Source: Rhodococcus sp. Leaf247
GTDB taxonomy: Bacteria > Actinomycetota > Actinomycetes > Mycobacteriales > Mycobacteriaceae
Length of the DNA: 64,000 nt
Direction of reading: 5' to 3'
NCBI RefSeq assembly: GCF_001426185.1
Contig: NZ_LMRP01000001.1
Coordinates: forward strand, 846,765 to 910,764
The notes under the pieces were generated by a model. It worked only from the letters and a program-made list of their open reading frames with translations. It had not been told where the DNA came from and searched no databases. Positions 56,222-63,973 of this stretch are shown here, piece after piece. The translations under genes were made by a program, and so were the position numbers. The first letter of the stretch is position 1. Every line of letters starts with the position of its first letter.

Positions 56222-57144
56222 GCGCTGATCCCCCACTGTCCGGTCCACGTCTCGCCCGGCTGCAGAACGATCAGTCCCACACCGGAATTGAGCGCGTCGG
56301 GCGGGCACGTCATGGGTTCGATCGCGAGCGCCCGGCCGCGGTCCGGGTACGCCTGATCGTGGTCGGGGTCGGCCGTGAAGACCTGCACCCACGGGAAGTT
56401 CGCATCGGTCCACAGCACGGTGGCCGCGCTGTCCGGCGGCGTCAGATACTGCCGCGCGATGCCGTCCGCGTCGGGCACGAGCGCGCTGAAGGGAGTGTCG
56501 AGCCACACCCCGGACAAGCTCCGCGCCTCGGCGAAGTCGAGGTCCGTGCCCTTGACGGGCACGGGGCCGCCGCTGGGCAGGTTGCGTTCCGAGTCGAGCG
56601 GCAAGCGCACACCCGCCGAGAGTCGCAGCGTGCACTCGTCGAGAGGAGCGTCGCCCGCGCGGACGAAGGAGTGGACGCCCATACCGAACGGCGCGGTGCG
56701 GTCGCCGATGTTCGTGGCCGTGTGGGTGACGGTCAATCCGTCGTCACCGAGGCTGTGACGCGCGGTCAGACGGAGCGCGAACGGCCATCCCTGTTCGCCG
56801 CCGATGTCGATGGTGTGGGTGATCGACGAGTCGGACCGCTCGGCGACGTCCCATTCGCGCCGACGGACCAGTCCGTGGCTCGCGTTGTTCCTGGCAGGCT
56901 CGGTGATCTCGAGCTGATGCGTCTCGCCGTCGAAGGTGAATCTGCCGTCGCGGGTGCGGTTCGGCCATGGTGCGAGAACCAGCCCCGCCGACAACGGGGG
57001 TTTGACGCCCGCCTCCCACGTCTCGGTGAGTCGCCGGCCGGCGTGCTCGAGGGCACGCAGACCCGCACCGGTGGCGGCGACGTCGGCGCGGTACGCACCG
57101 TGGCGCAGAGAGTGGGACAGGGCGGATGGCGCGTCGTCGACCAT
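56218..57144 (-). CDS. galM: Aldose 1-epimerase (mutarotase) family protein
   Basis: 308 residues. The fold is recognised by LAPWPNRTRDGRFTFDGET, NNASHGLVR (general acid His), FGMGVHSFV and EPMTCPPDALNSG (with the catalytic Glu). It interconverts alpha and beta anomers of a hexose. A TAGCGT box lies six bases before the ATG. The start is divergent from the CPBP gene across 53 bases. Confidence 0.88.
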   Translation of the reverse strand: MVDDAPSALSHSLRHGAYRADVAATGAGLRALEHAGRRLTETWEAGVKPPLSAGLVLAPWPNRTRDGRFTFDGETHQLEITEPARNNASHGLVRRREWDVAERSDSSITHTIDIGGEQGWPFALRLTARHSLGDDGLTVTHTATNIGDRTAPFGMGVHSFVRAGDAPLDECTLRLSAGVRLPLDSERNLPSGGPVPVKGTDLDFAEARSLSGVWLDTPFSALVPDADGIARQYLTPPDSAATVLWTDANFPWVQVFTADPDHDQAYPDRGRALAIEPMTCPPDALNSGVGLIVLQPGETWTGQWGISA

Positions 57145-57150
57145 GTCAGC

Positions 57151-57156
57151 ACGCTA
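57151..57156 (-). promoter_or_regulatory. -10 box (TAGCGT) for galM
   Basis: Minus-strand TAGCGT, six bases, ATG: leaderless layout. It faces the CPBP promoter in the same gap. Confidence 0.4.
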
Positions 57157-57184
57157 CCGCCCCGGTATGTCGCGTCGTTCTCTG

Positions 57185-57190
57185 TACGGT
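57185..57190 (+). promoter_or_regulatory. -10 box (TACGGT) for the CPBP gene
   Basis: TACGGT, seven bases, then the GTG start at 57198. No ribosome site is visible between them, which fits leaderless translation. Confidence 0.4.
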
Positions 57191-57197
57191 GGATCGG

Positions 57198-57944
57198 GTG
57201 TCCACAGTCGCCGTCGCCACCGAACCGGTGGCACCCCGCCGCTGGGTCGACAGGACCCTCGTCGACATCGTCGTTGTCGTCGCGGCCCTGGTGGTATTCA
57301 ACCTGACCGCGCACTTCGCGCCGACCCCCATCGCGGTCGCCGCGGTGCCGGTCGGCGCCCTGCTGCTGCTCGCCTTCGCCCGTGCGCGCGGCCTCCAGTG
57401 GAGCGACCTGGGACTGAGCAACGTCGGACGCGGAGCCCGTCACGGCGCCGCCGCGGCGGGCATCACGCTTCTCGTCGTCGCCATCGCCGCGTCGATACCG
57501 CTGACGCAGAGCGCCTTCCTCAACGAGCGGTACGGCGTCAACGTCGGCGCCACACTGTTCGCGGCCCTGGTCATCATTCCGCTCCAGACGGTCGTTCCCG
57601 AGGAGCTCGCGTTCCGCGGCGTCCTGCACGCGAAATTGTCGCGGCGCTTCGGCATTCGTGCGGTCGCCGTCATCGGTTCGCTGCTCTTCGGCCTGTGGCA
57701 CGTGGCGTCGTCACTCGGCCTGACGGTGGGCAACGACGGCTTCTCCGCCGTGCTGGGAACCGGCCTCTTCGGTCAGATCATCGGGGTGTGCGGCGCCGTC
57801 GCCGGGACCACCCTGGCCGGCTTCGTCTTCACCTGGCTACGCCATCGTGGCGGCAGCATCATCGCCCCCATCGGGCTGCACTGGGCGCTCAACGGCGCCG
57901 GCGCGCTGGCCGCACTCGCGGTGTGGCACCTCACCTTTCACTGA
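57198..57944 (+). CDS. CPBP-family intramembrane protease
   Basis: 248 residues from GTG 57198, with about seven membrane helices. The protease motifs are VVPEELAFRG (Glu135, Glu136, Arg140), LWHVA (His168) and LHWALN (His228). CPBP proteins (Rce1-like/ABI) cleave within membranes; in bacteria many protect against bacteriocins or process signals. No obvious substrate gene is next to it. Its last 14 bases overlap the convergent TetR gene. Confidence 0.9.
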   Translation: MSTVAVATEPVAPRRWVDRTLVDIVVVVAALVVFNLTAHFAPTPIAVAAVPVGALLLLAFARARGLQWSDLGLSNVGRGARHGAAAAGITLLVVAIAASIPLTQSAFLNERYGVNVGATLFAALVIIPLQTVVPEELAFRGVLHAKLSRRFGIRAVAVIGSLLFGLWHVASSLGLTVGNDGFSAVLGTGLFGQIIGVCGAVAGTTLAGFVFTWLRHRGGSIIAPIGLHWALNGAGALAALAVWHLTFH

Positions 57945-58629
57945 GACCGAGCGACGCCGCCAGATCCCGCACGATGTCGGCGTAGAACGCGCCGGTGTCC
58001 GCGGTGACGCCGACCAGGTGGCCGAAGCGCTCGAACGACACGGCGCCGAACACGGTGATCCACGCGGACAAGGTGCGGGCCACCAGGTCGTCCGTCATCA
58101 CGCCACTCACGTCCTCCCCGCGGGTCTCCCGGAAGTGCTGCACGACGAAGTCGCGCGCCGGCGAGTAAAGGCCGGGCTCGATGGCCGTCGGCGGCTCGGA
58201 TCGGTAAGCATCGACGACGATGCTCACCAGCACGAGGGTAGGCCGGGTCGCGGGAACCACCGTGGTCCGCGGAGCGCGGTAGCCGGGCACGGGTGAGCCG
58301 TACAGCAGCGCGTATTCGTGGGGGTGCGCCGCGGCCCAGGACCGCAGCGCGTCACATACCGCCACCCAGCGGTCGAGAGGCTTCCCGCCCCGCGGATCCG
58401 CGTCTTCGAGAGCGGCGCCGACCTCGTCGTAGCACTGCACGATCAACGCGGTGAGCAGGTCGTCCCGGCTCGCCACGTAGCGGTAGACGGCCGAGGACAC
58501 CATGCCGATCTCCCGAGCCACCGCCCGCAGCGACAGCGACGCGGGACCGACCTCGGCGAGCTGTGTCCGTGCGGCGCTCAGGATCGCGGCCATCGTCTCC
58601 GTGCGTGCGGTCTCGCGGGGCGTGGGCAT
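57931..58629 (-). CDS. TetR-family transcriptional regulator
   Basis: 232 residues from the ATG at 58627-58629. The HTH (about 15-60) has ILSAARTQLAEVGPASLSLR and EIGMVSSAVYRYVASRDDLL. The ligand domain ends the protein and has the TetR_C shape. It is divergent from an NAD-binding gene; three copies of one palindrome lie in the gap, so it most likely represses that gene and itself. The inducer is unknown. Confidence 0.93.
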   Translation of the reverse strand: MPTPRETARTETMAAILSAARTQLAEVGPASLSLRAVAREIGMVSSAVYRYVASRDDLLTALIVQCYDEVGAALEDADPRGGKPLDRWVAVCDALRSWAAAHPHEYALLYGSPVPGYRAPRTTVVPATRPTLVLVSIVVDAYRSEPPTAIEPGLYSPARDFVVQHFRETRGEDVSGVMTDDLVARTLSAWITVFGAVSFERFGHLVGVTADTGAFYADIVRDLAASLGLSER

Positions 58630-58645
58630 GCCTTCACAGTAACCG

Positions 58646-58658
58646 AGAGCACCGCTCT
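58646..58658. promoter_or_regulatory. TetR operator, copy A
   Basis: AGAGCACCGCTCT, a perfect five-base inverted repeat around three bases. Nearest to the TetR gene. Confidence 0.65.
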
Positions 58659-58688
58659 TGACTTTCGAGAGCGGTGCTCTCATAGTTA
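58658..58688 (+). promoter_or_regulatory. Possible promoter of the NAD-binding gene
   Basis: TTGACT at 58658-58663 and TAGTTA at about 58683-58688, spacer 19. Operator copy B fills the spacer and copy A abuts the -35, so bound repressor would block RNA polymerase. Confidence 0.45.
58667..58681. promoter_or_regulatory. TetR operator, copy B
   Basis: GAGAGCGGTGCTCTC, a perfect six-base inverted repeat around three bases. Centre is 22 bases from copy A, about two helical turns, so dimers would lie on the same face. Confidence 0.7.
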
Positions 58689-58692
58689 AGGC

Positions 58693-58707
58693 GAGAGCGG
58701 TGCTCTC
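58693..58707. promoter_or_regulatory. TetR operator, copy C
   Basis: GAGAGCGGTGCTCTC again, identical to copy B, centred 26 bases downstream of it and just before the ribosome site of the NAD-binding gene. It could hinder early transcription. Confidence 0.7.
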
Positions 58708-58727
58708 CACTACGGAAGGTGTTTCCC

Positions 58728-59645
58728 ATGTCCGATCGTCACGTCGTCGTCGGGGCCGGCCCCGTCGGTACCCACGTCGCCCGCCTCCTCGCCGACCGCG
58801 GCTCCGAGGTCGTCCTCGTCTCCCGCCGCGGCACCGCCGTCCCGGGTGTCACGGCCGCCGCCGCGGATGCTTCCGACGCCGACGCTCTCAGCGCGCTCAC
58901 CGAAGGGGCCCGTGCCCTGTACAACTGCGCGAACCCCAGCGACTACACACAGTGGCATCAGGTGTGGCCGCCGCTGGCGCGGTCGCTGCGCACCGCCGCC
59001 GAGCGGACAGGCGCCGTCCTCGCGGTCACCGGCACGCTGTACCCGTACGGGCCCGTCGCCGACGGTGTCATGCGCGAGGGAATGCCCGACGCGGCCACCG
59101 ACCACAAGGGAATGCTGCGGGCGCAGATGTGGCGCGACCTCGCCGACGCACACCGCGCCGGAACTCTGCGGGCAGTCGAGGTACGCGGTTCGGACTACGT
59201 GGGAACGGGAGTGGGCGCGAACGGCCACGTCACGCGTCTCCTCCCCGCTGCACTGGACGGCAAGGCCGTCTGGGCGATCGATGCGGCCGACGTGCCGCAC
59301 TCGTTCACCGACGTCCTCGACGAAGCGCGAGCGCTGATCGCCGCCGTCGACACCCCCGAATCGTGGGGACAGGTGTGGCACGCGCCGACCAATCCCGCTG
59401 TGACACTGCGACAAGCGATCACCGACACACTCGCGGCCGTGGGCAGACCCCCGGTGCCCGTACGCGTCGTACCCCGGCTGATCACGCGGGCTGCGGGTCT
59501 CGCCGTACCGATGCTGCGGGAGCTGAACCAGCTGTCCTACCAGCGCACCGCGCCTTACGTCCTCGACTCGACCCGGTCACAGCAGATGCTGGGTATCGAG
59601 CCCACGCCCTGGGCGGAAGTGTGCCGCCGCACCGCTCAGGTCTGA
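58728..59645 (+). CDS. NAD(P)-binding epimerase/reductase-like protein
   Basis: 305 residues from ATG 58728 (GGAAGG eight bases upstream; an in-frame GTG three codons earlier overlaps that site). N-terminal Rossmann motif VVVGAGPVGTHVARLL; the fold continues like extended short-chain dehydrogenases, with YGPVADG and the loop PHSFTDVLDEA. The typical YxxxK is not obvious. The last 10 bases overlap the convergent MFS gene. It is the probable target of the TetR protein; the substrate is unknown. Confidence 0.85.
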   Translation: MSDRHVVVGAGPVGTHVARLLADRGSEVVLVSRRGTAVPGVTAAAADASDADALSALTEGARALYNCANPSDYTQWHQVWPPLARSLRTAAERTGAVLAVTGTLYPYGPVADGVMREGMPDAATDHKGMLRAQMWRDLADAHRAGTLRAVEVRGSDYVGTGVGANGHVTRLLPAALDGKAVWAIDAADVPHSFTDVLDEARALIAAVDTPESWGQVWHAPTNPAVTLRQAITDTLAAVGRPPVPVRVVPRLITRAAGLAVPMLRELNQLSYQRTAPYVLDSTRSQQMLGIEPTPWAEVCRRTAQV

Positions 59646-60898
59646 GCGGTGACGTGGTATTTCACGAACGCCGGGATTGCGAGGGCTGCGATCATCACCC
59701 CGACGATCACCAGCACGCCACCGCCCGCTGCTGCCGCCGCGGTGCCCACCATGAACGCGGCGGCGCCGTGCAGGACGTCGCCGACGCGCGGGCCGCCGGC
59801 GACCACCACGATGAAGACGCCCTGCAACCTGCCACGCATGTCGTCGGTGGCGACGGATTGCAGCATCGAACTCCGGAACGCGGCGGAGATCATGTCGGCG
59901 CCGCCGCCGATCGCCAGGAAGCCCAACGCCATGTACAGCGCCCACCCCCGCTGGCCGACGGTCGCGAGCGCCACGGAGATACCGAACCCGATCATCGCGC
60001 CGCCCCACACCACGATGCACGCGATCACCGCGACACCCTGTCGCCGCACCCGCGGCAACCACCCCGAGAACACTCCGCCCAGCACCGCGCCCGCCGACAG
60101 CGACGCGAACAGCAGACCGAGCACCAGTCCACCCTCGGCCGGGTCACCGAACGTCTCGGTGGCCACCTCCGGGAACAGGGCGCGCGGCATCCCGAACACC
60201 ATCGCGATGATGTCGACGACGAACGAGGCCAGCAACACCTTCTGCGTCGCCAGGTAGGCGAACCCTTGGAAGACCTCGCGCAGACCCGCGCGTCGCGACT
60301 CCCCCGTCGGCGGGATCTTCGGCAGTCGCGCGACTGCCCACAGCGTGACCGACAGCGCGATGGTGTCGAGCAGATACAGCGTCGGCAGACCGAAAGCGGG
60401 AATCAAGGCGCCGGCGAGCATCGGGCCCGCGATGGCACCGAAGTTGAACACCGTCATGTTCAGCGAATTCGCAGCGGGCAACTGCCGCACCGGAATCAGG
60501 CGCGGAATGATAGCGCTGCGCGTCGGCTGATTCACCGCGAAGAAGCCCTGCTGCACGGCGAGCAGCACCAACACGATCCACACGTTGTTCAGCCCGAGGT
60601 GCGCCTGCAGCCACAGCATGAACGACGTCGCGCCGATCCCCACCGTGGTGATCATCAGCAGGGTGCGCCGATCCATCACGTCGGCCAACGCCCCGCCCCA
60701 CAGCCCGAACACGACGAGAGGAACCAACGCGAAAGCACCCGCGAGTCCCACGTACGCCGAACTCGACGTGATCTGGAAGATCTGTTGCGGCACAGCGACG
60801 ACCGAGAGCTGGGCACCGATGACCGTGACGACGCCCGACGCCCACAGGCGTCGATAATCGGGGTTCTGGAGAGGAGTGGTGTCGGCGAGGAGTTTCAC
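59636..60898 (-). CDS. MFS transporter (drug-efflux-like, MFS_3/DHA3 type)
   Basis: 420 residues from the GTG at 60896-60898. Twelve helices. N-terminus LQNPDYRRLWASGVVTVIGA and the loop ALADVMDRRTLLMI are typical of the DHA3 branch, which includes macrolide efflux-like proteins; the sequence SLNMTVFNFGAIAGPMLAGA is another. The gene overlaps the pdxH stop by four bases (GTGA), so both are made from one mRNA, an unexpected pairing. It could export a vitamin B6-related compound or a drug. Confidence 0.85.
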   Translation of the reverse strand: MKLLADTTPLQNPDYRRLWASGVVTVIGAQLSVVAVPQQIFQITSSSAYVGLAGAFALVPLVVFGLWGGALADVMDRRTLLMITTVGIGATSFMLWLQAHLGLNNVWIVLVLLAVQQGFFAVNQPTRSAIIPRLIPVRQLPAANSLNMTVFNFGAIAGPMLAGALIPAFGLPTLYLLDTIALSVTLWAVARLPKIPPTGESRRAGLREVFQGFAYLATQKVLLASFVVDIIAMVFGMPRALFPEVATETFGDPAEGGLVLGLLFASLSAGAVLGGVFSGWLPRVRRQGVAVIACIVVWGGAMIGFGISVALATVGQRGWALYMALGFLAIGGGADMISAAFRSSMLQSVATDDMRGRLQGVFIVVVAGGPRVGDVLHGAAAFMVGTAAAAAGGGVLVIVGVMIAALAIPAFVKYHVTAQT

Positions 60899-61533
60899 GG
60901 TTGCAGACGTTCGACGCCGGACGCCGTGACCACCAGCCTGTTGTGCAGACGGTTGTTCCGGCCCTGCCAGAACTCGACGGACTCGGGTGCGATGCGGAGG
61001 CCGCCCCAGTTCGGAGGCACCGGCACGTCTTTGTTCTCGAACCTGTCCGTCACGTCGGCAAGTTGCCGTTCGAGATCCTGGCGCGATCCGATGGGTTTCG
61101 ACTGCTGCGACGCCCACGCACCGAGCTGCGACCCCCGCGGACGGGTGGCCCAGTAAGCAGCCGTCTCGTCGGCGCTCACCCGCGTGACCGGTCCGCGCAC
61201 CGTGAGTTGACGCTGGATACCGATCCACGGGAACGTCGCGGACGCAAAGGGCGTCGACTCGAGGTGGCGGGCTTTCGCCGAGCCGTAGTTGGTGAAGAAG
61301 ACGACGCCGTCGGTCGAGATCTCCTTGCAGAGCACCGTTCGAGTGGCCGGTCGGCCCTGCGCGTCGACGGTGCCGAGCGTGAGGGCATTCGGTTCCGGCA
61401 GACGCGCGTCGATCGCCTGCTGCAACCACACGCGGGCGAGCGCGAGCCAGCCGCCGGCGAGGTCGCTCTCCTCGAGATCGTCGTCCCCGCCATACGCCAC
61501 CCGCATATCCGCCAGGTCGATGTTCTCGGTCAC
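60895..61533 (-). CDS. pdxH: Pyridoxamine 5'-phosphate oxidase
   Basis: 212 residues from GTG 61533; a longer frame to 61569 adds twelve residues without family sequence. The start NIDLADMRVAYGG, then ALTLGTVDAQGRPATRTVLC and FFTNYGSAKARHL (FMN site) and PPNWGGLRI and FWQGRNNRLHNR at the C-terminus match PdxH closely. It oxidises pyridoxamine or pyridoxine phosphate to pyridoxal phosphate with FMN and oxygen. It is divergent from citA, 114 bases apart. Confidence 0.94.
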   Translation of the reverse strand: MTENIDLADMRVAYGGDDDLEESDLAGGWLALARVWLQQAIDARLPEPNALTLGTVDAQGRPATRTVLCKEISTDGVVFFTNYGSAKARHLESTPFASATFPWIGIQRQLTVRGPVTRVSADETAAYWATRPRGSQLGAWASQQSKPIGSRQDLERQLADVTDRFENKDVPVPPNWGGLRIAPESVEFWQGRNNRLHNRLVVTASGVERLQP

Positions 61534-61647
61534 CGCGCAGACGCTACTCCCGAGTTTTCCGGGTGCCACCCGTACCCACTATGGTGCGATGACATGCCGG
61601 TCCGGCCATGGACGAGGACCGCGCGGACACAGGGAACGAGGGATCAG

Positions 61648-62769
61648 ATGGCCCAGAACACCGTCGTACCGGAGGGCTTCGTCGCCGGGCTCGAAGGGGT
61701 TGTCGCGTTCACCACCGACATCGCCGAACCCGACAAGGACGGCGGCGCCCTGCGCTACCGCGGCGTCGACATCGAGGACCTCGTCGGCAAGGGCGTCACC
61801 TTCGGCAACGTGTGGGCGCTGCTCGTCGACGGACGCTTCGGCCCCGGACTACCCCCGGCCGAGCCGTTCCCCCTCCCCATCCACACCGGCGACGTCCGCG
61901 TCGACGTCCAAGCCGGACTCGCGATGCTCGCCCCGATCTGGGGGTACGAGCCACTCCTCGACATCGACGACGACACCGCCCGCGAGCACCTCGCCCGCGC
62001 CTCCGTCATGGCACTGTCCTACGTCGCCCAGTCCGCGCGAGGGATCTACCAACCGGCCGTCCCCCAGGCGCGGATCGACCAGTGCTCCACTGTCACAGAA
62101 CGATTCATGACCCGATGGAAGGGCGACCCGGACCCGGCCCACACCGAGGCCATCGACGCCTACTGGGTCTCCGCCGCCGAGCACGGCATGAACGCCTCGA
62201 CCTTCACCGCCCGCGTCATCGCCTCCACCGGAGCCGACGTCGCCGCAGCCCTCTCCGGAGCCATCGGCGCCATGTCCGGCCCGCTCCACGGCGGCGCCCC
62301 CGCCCGCGTCCTCCCCATGATCGAGGCGGTCGAGAAGTCCGGTGACGCACGGGCACTGGTCAAGGGCATCCTCGACCGCAAAGAGAAGCTCATGGGCTTC
62401 GGGCACCGCGTCTACCGCGCCGAGGACCCCCGCGCCCGCGTCCTGCGCGCCACCGCCCAGCGCCTGAACGCACCGCGCTTCGAGGTCGCCGCCGCCCTCG
62501 AACAGGCCGCACTGACCGAACTCCGCGAACGCCGCCCCGACCGCGCCATCGAGACCAACGTCGAATTCTGGGCCGCCGTCATCCTCGACTTCGCCGAAGT
62601 ACCCGCGCACATGATGCCCGCCATGTTCACCTGCGGCCGCACCGCCGGCTGGTGCGCCCACATCCTCGAACAGAAGCGCCTCGGCAAGCTCGTACGCCCC
62701 GCCGCCATCTACACCGGCCCCGACCCCCGCTCCCCCGAGAGCGTGGAGGGGTGGAACACCATCGCGTGA
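61648..62769 (+). CDS. citA: Citrate synthase 2 (CitA-like)
   Basis: 373 residues from the ATG at 61648, with GAGGGAT upstream. His214 in GPLHGGAP and His253 in MGFGHRVY are the two catalytic histidines. The third catalytic position, Asp in NVDFY of most citrate synthases, is Glu307 in NVEFW. The shorter length and this change match M. tuberculosis CitA (Rv0889c). Role beside GltA is uncertain; CitA-like enzymes may work with propionyl-CoA or in particular conditions. Downstream lies a strong hairpin. Confidence 0.92.
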   Translation: MAQNTVVPEGFVAGLEGVVAFTTDIAEPDKDGGALRYRGVDIEDLVGKGVTFGNVWALLVDGRFGPGLPPAEPFPLPIHTGDVRVDVQAGLAMLAPIWGYEPLLDIDDDTAREHLARASVMALSYVAQSARGIYQPAVPQARIDQCSTVTERFMTRWKGDPDPAHTEAIDAYWVSAAEHGMNASTFTARVIASTGADVAAALSGAIGAMSGPLHGGAPARVLPMIEAVEKSGDARALVKGILDRKEKLMGFGHRVYRAEDPRARVLRATAQRLNAPRFEVAAALEQAALTELRERRPDRAIETNVEFWAAVILDFAEVPAHMMPAMFTCGRTAGWCAHILEQKRLGKLVRPAAIYTGPDPRSPESVEGWNTIA

Positions 62770-62792
62770 GGTAGGTGGGGGGCGCACCCCGA

Positions 62793-62832
62793 TTCGTCTG
62801 GCGCACCTCCCATCGGGAGTGCGCCACACGAA
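62793..62832. terminator. Long hairpin between citA and the AbiEi-like gene
   Basis: TTCGT-C-TGGCGCA-C-CTCCC, loop ATC, GGGAG-TGCGCCA-C-ACGAA. Seventeen pairs with one C/C mismatch and one bulged C. It lies between convergent genes, where it can end transcription from both sides; there is no T tract. Confidence 0.55.
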
Positions 62833-62842
62833 CGGCGGTGCA

Positions 62843-63871
62843 TCAACGACGACGAGTACACGGCGTGGGCATCGTCGCCGCAATGTCGAAGGCCCGGCGC
62901 AGCCGACGCCCGACGACGTCAGGCGTCGCCAACTCGGACCACACCCAGCGCACCACCATCCACCCGTACGACCGGAACTCGTCTTCCCGTCGCTTCTCGG
63001 CGAAGGCGACCCGACTCGGACTGCTCCCTTTCGGCACCAGGGACGAGTACTTCACGAAGCCGTCGAACTCCCCGATCACTCCCTGCCGGTCGAACAGGAA
63101 GTCCGGACGTCCGATGAGCCGCCCCGAGGGATCGAGCACCGGAATCTGCAACTCCGGAGCAGGCATACCGAGGGCTCTCAGCATCACCCGACTCCTGGAT
63201 TCGCCGACACTCTCGCTCCGTGGGTCGAGGAAGTCGACGGCCCGGCGCGCGGAGGTCCCACCACGGGTGGGAGTCGAGTCCAGGCACGCTCGGATCGCCT
63301 CGATAGTCGTCGACCCCGAGTTCAGCGCGGAGTCCCCCACGCAGACCGCCGCCTCGAAGTCGAGAGTGCGGCTGAGGTCGGCAATGGTTCGAGCGGCGCT
63401 CGTCACCTGGAGACCGTCGACCGACACCACGTCGTCGGCTGCGAGCGGCCCGACGTGCACATGCCTCCGCGTGGTGATCCTGCCGCCCGCCGCACGATCG
63501 ACCGTCACGTGCACCAGCGTCAGATCGGGTTCCCACAGGGAGAAGCCGTGCACGAGAGCAGCCGACTGGTGACTGACGACACCGGCCGACACCGAGGCTG
63601 CACGAACACTGTGCAGATGTCGGACGTCGGCAGAGGAGCCCTCGAGAACAGAGCGCGCGACGTACACGCCCGGGCGCACCGTCGACAGGACGCCGCGTGT
63701 AACAGCACGCCGGATCTGGTTGTCGGTCATTCCGCACGCGAGCAACCGGGCACGCGTCCATGTCTCCTCGCCGAAGTTCACCCGTCGAGCGTGAACGGTG
63801 AACCCGACACGGTCCACGACCACGTCGAGCCCGGGGATGGCGCTCCACAGTTCGCGTGATGCTCTTGACAT
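62843..63871 (-). CDS. AbiEi-type winged-helix protein with a nuclease-like C-terminal domain
   Basis: 342 residues from the ATG at 63869-63871. The N-terminal 75 residues (MTDNQIRRAVTRGVLSTVRP, then PGVYVARS) are an AbiEi antitoxin-like winged helix. The C-terminal 120 residues have the PD-(D/E)xK arrangement: Glu223, Asp257 in GRPDFLF, and Glu268 and Lys274 in GEFDGFVK, as in DUF559/Vsr-type endonucleases. No AbiEii nucleotidyltransferase toxin lies next to it. Such two-domain proteins are common in actinobacteria and have no proven role. Confidence 0.8.
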   Translation of the reverse strand: MSRASRELWSAIPGLDVVVDRVGFTVHARRVNFGEETWTRARLLACGMTDNQIRRAVTRGVLSTVRPGVYVARSVLEGSSADVRHLHSVRAASVSAGVVSHQSAALVHGFSLWEPDLTLVHVTVDRAAGGRITTRRHVHVGPLAADDVVSVDGLQVTSAARTIADLSRTLDFEAAVCVGDSALNSGSTTIEAIRACLDSTPTRGGTSARRAVDFLDPRSESVGESRSRVMLRALGMPAPELQIPVLDPSGRLIGRPDFLFDRQGVIGEFDGFVKYSSLVPKGSSPSRVAFAEKRREDEFRSYGWMVVRWVWSELATPDVVGRRLRRAFDIAATMPTPCTRRR

Positions 63872-63973
63872 CGGGGGTGCACGTGACCGAACGGGGTGCA
63901 CGACCCTCCTCACCGCTGCACTACCCTGATCACGCCGGTAACGCCCACACGAAACTAAGGACGCGAACCCCGT

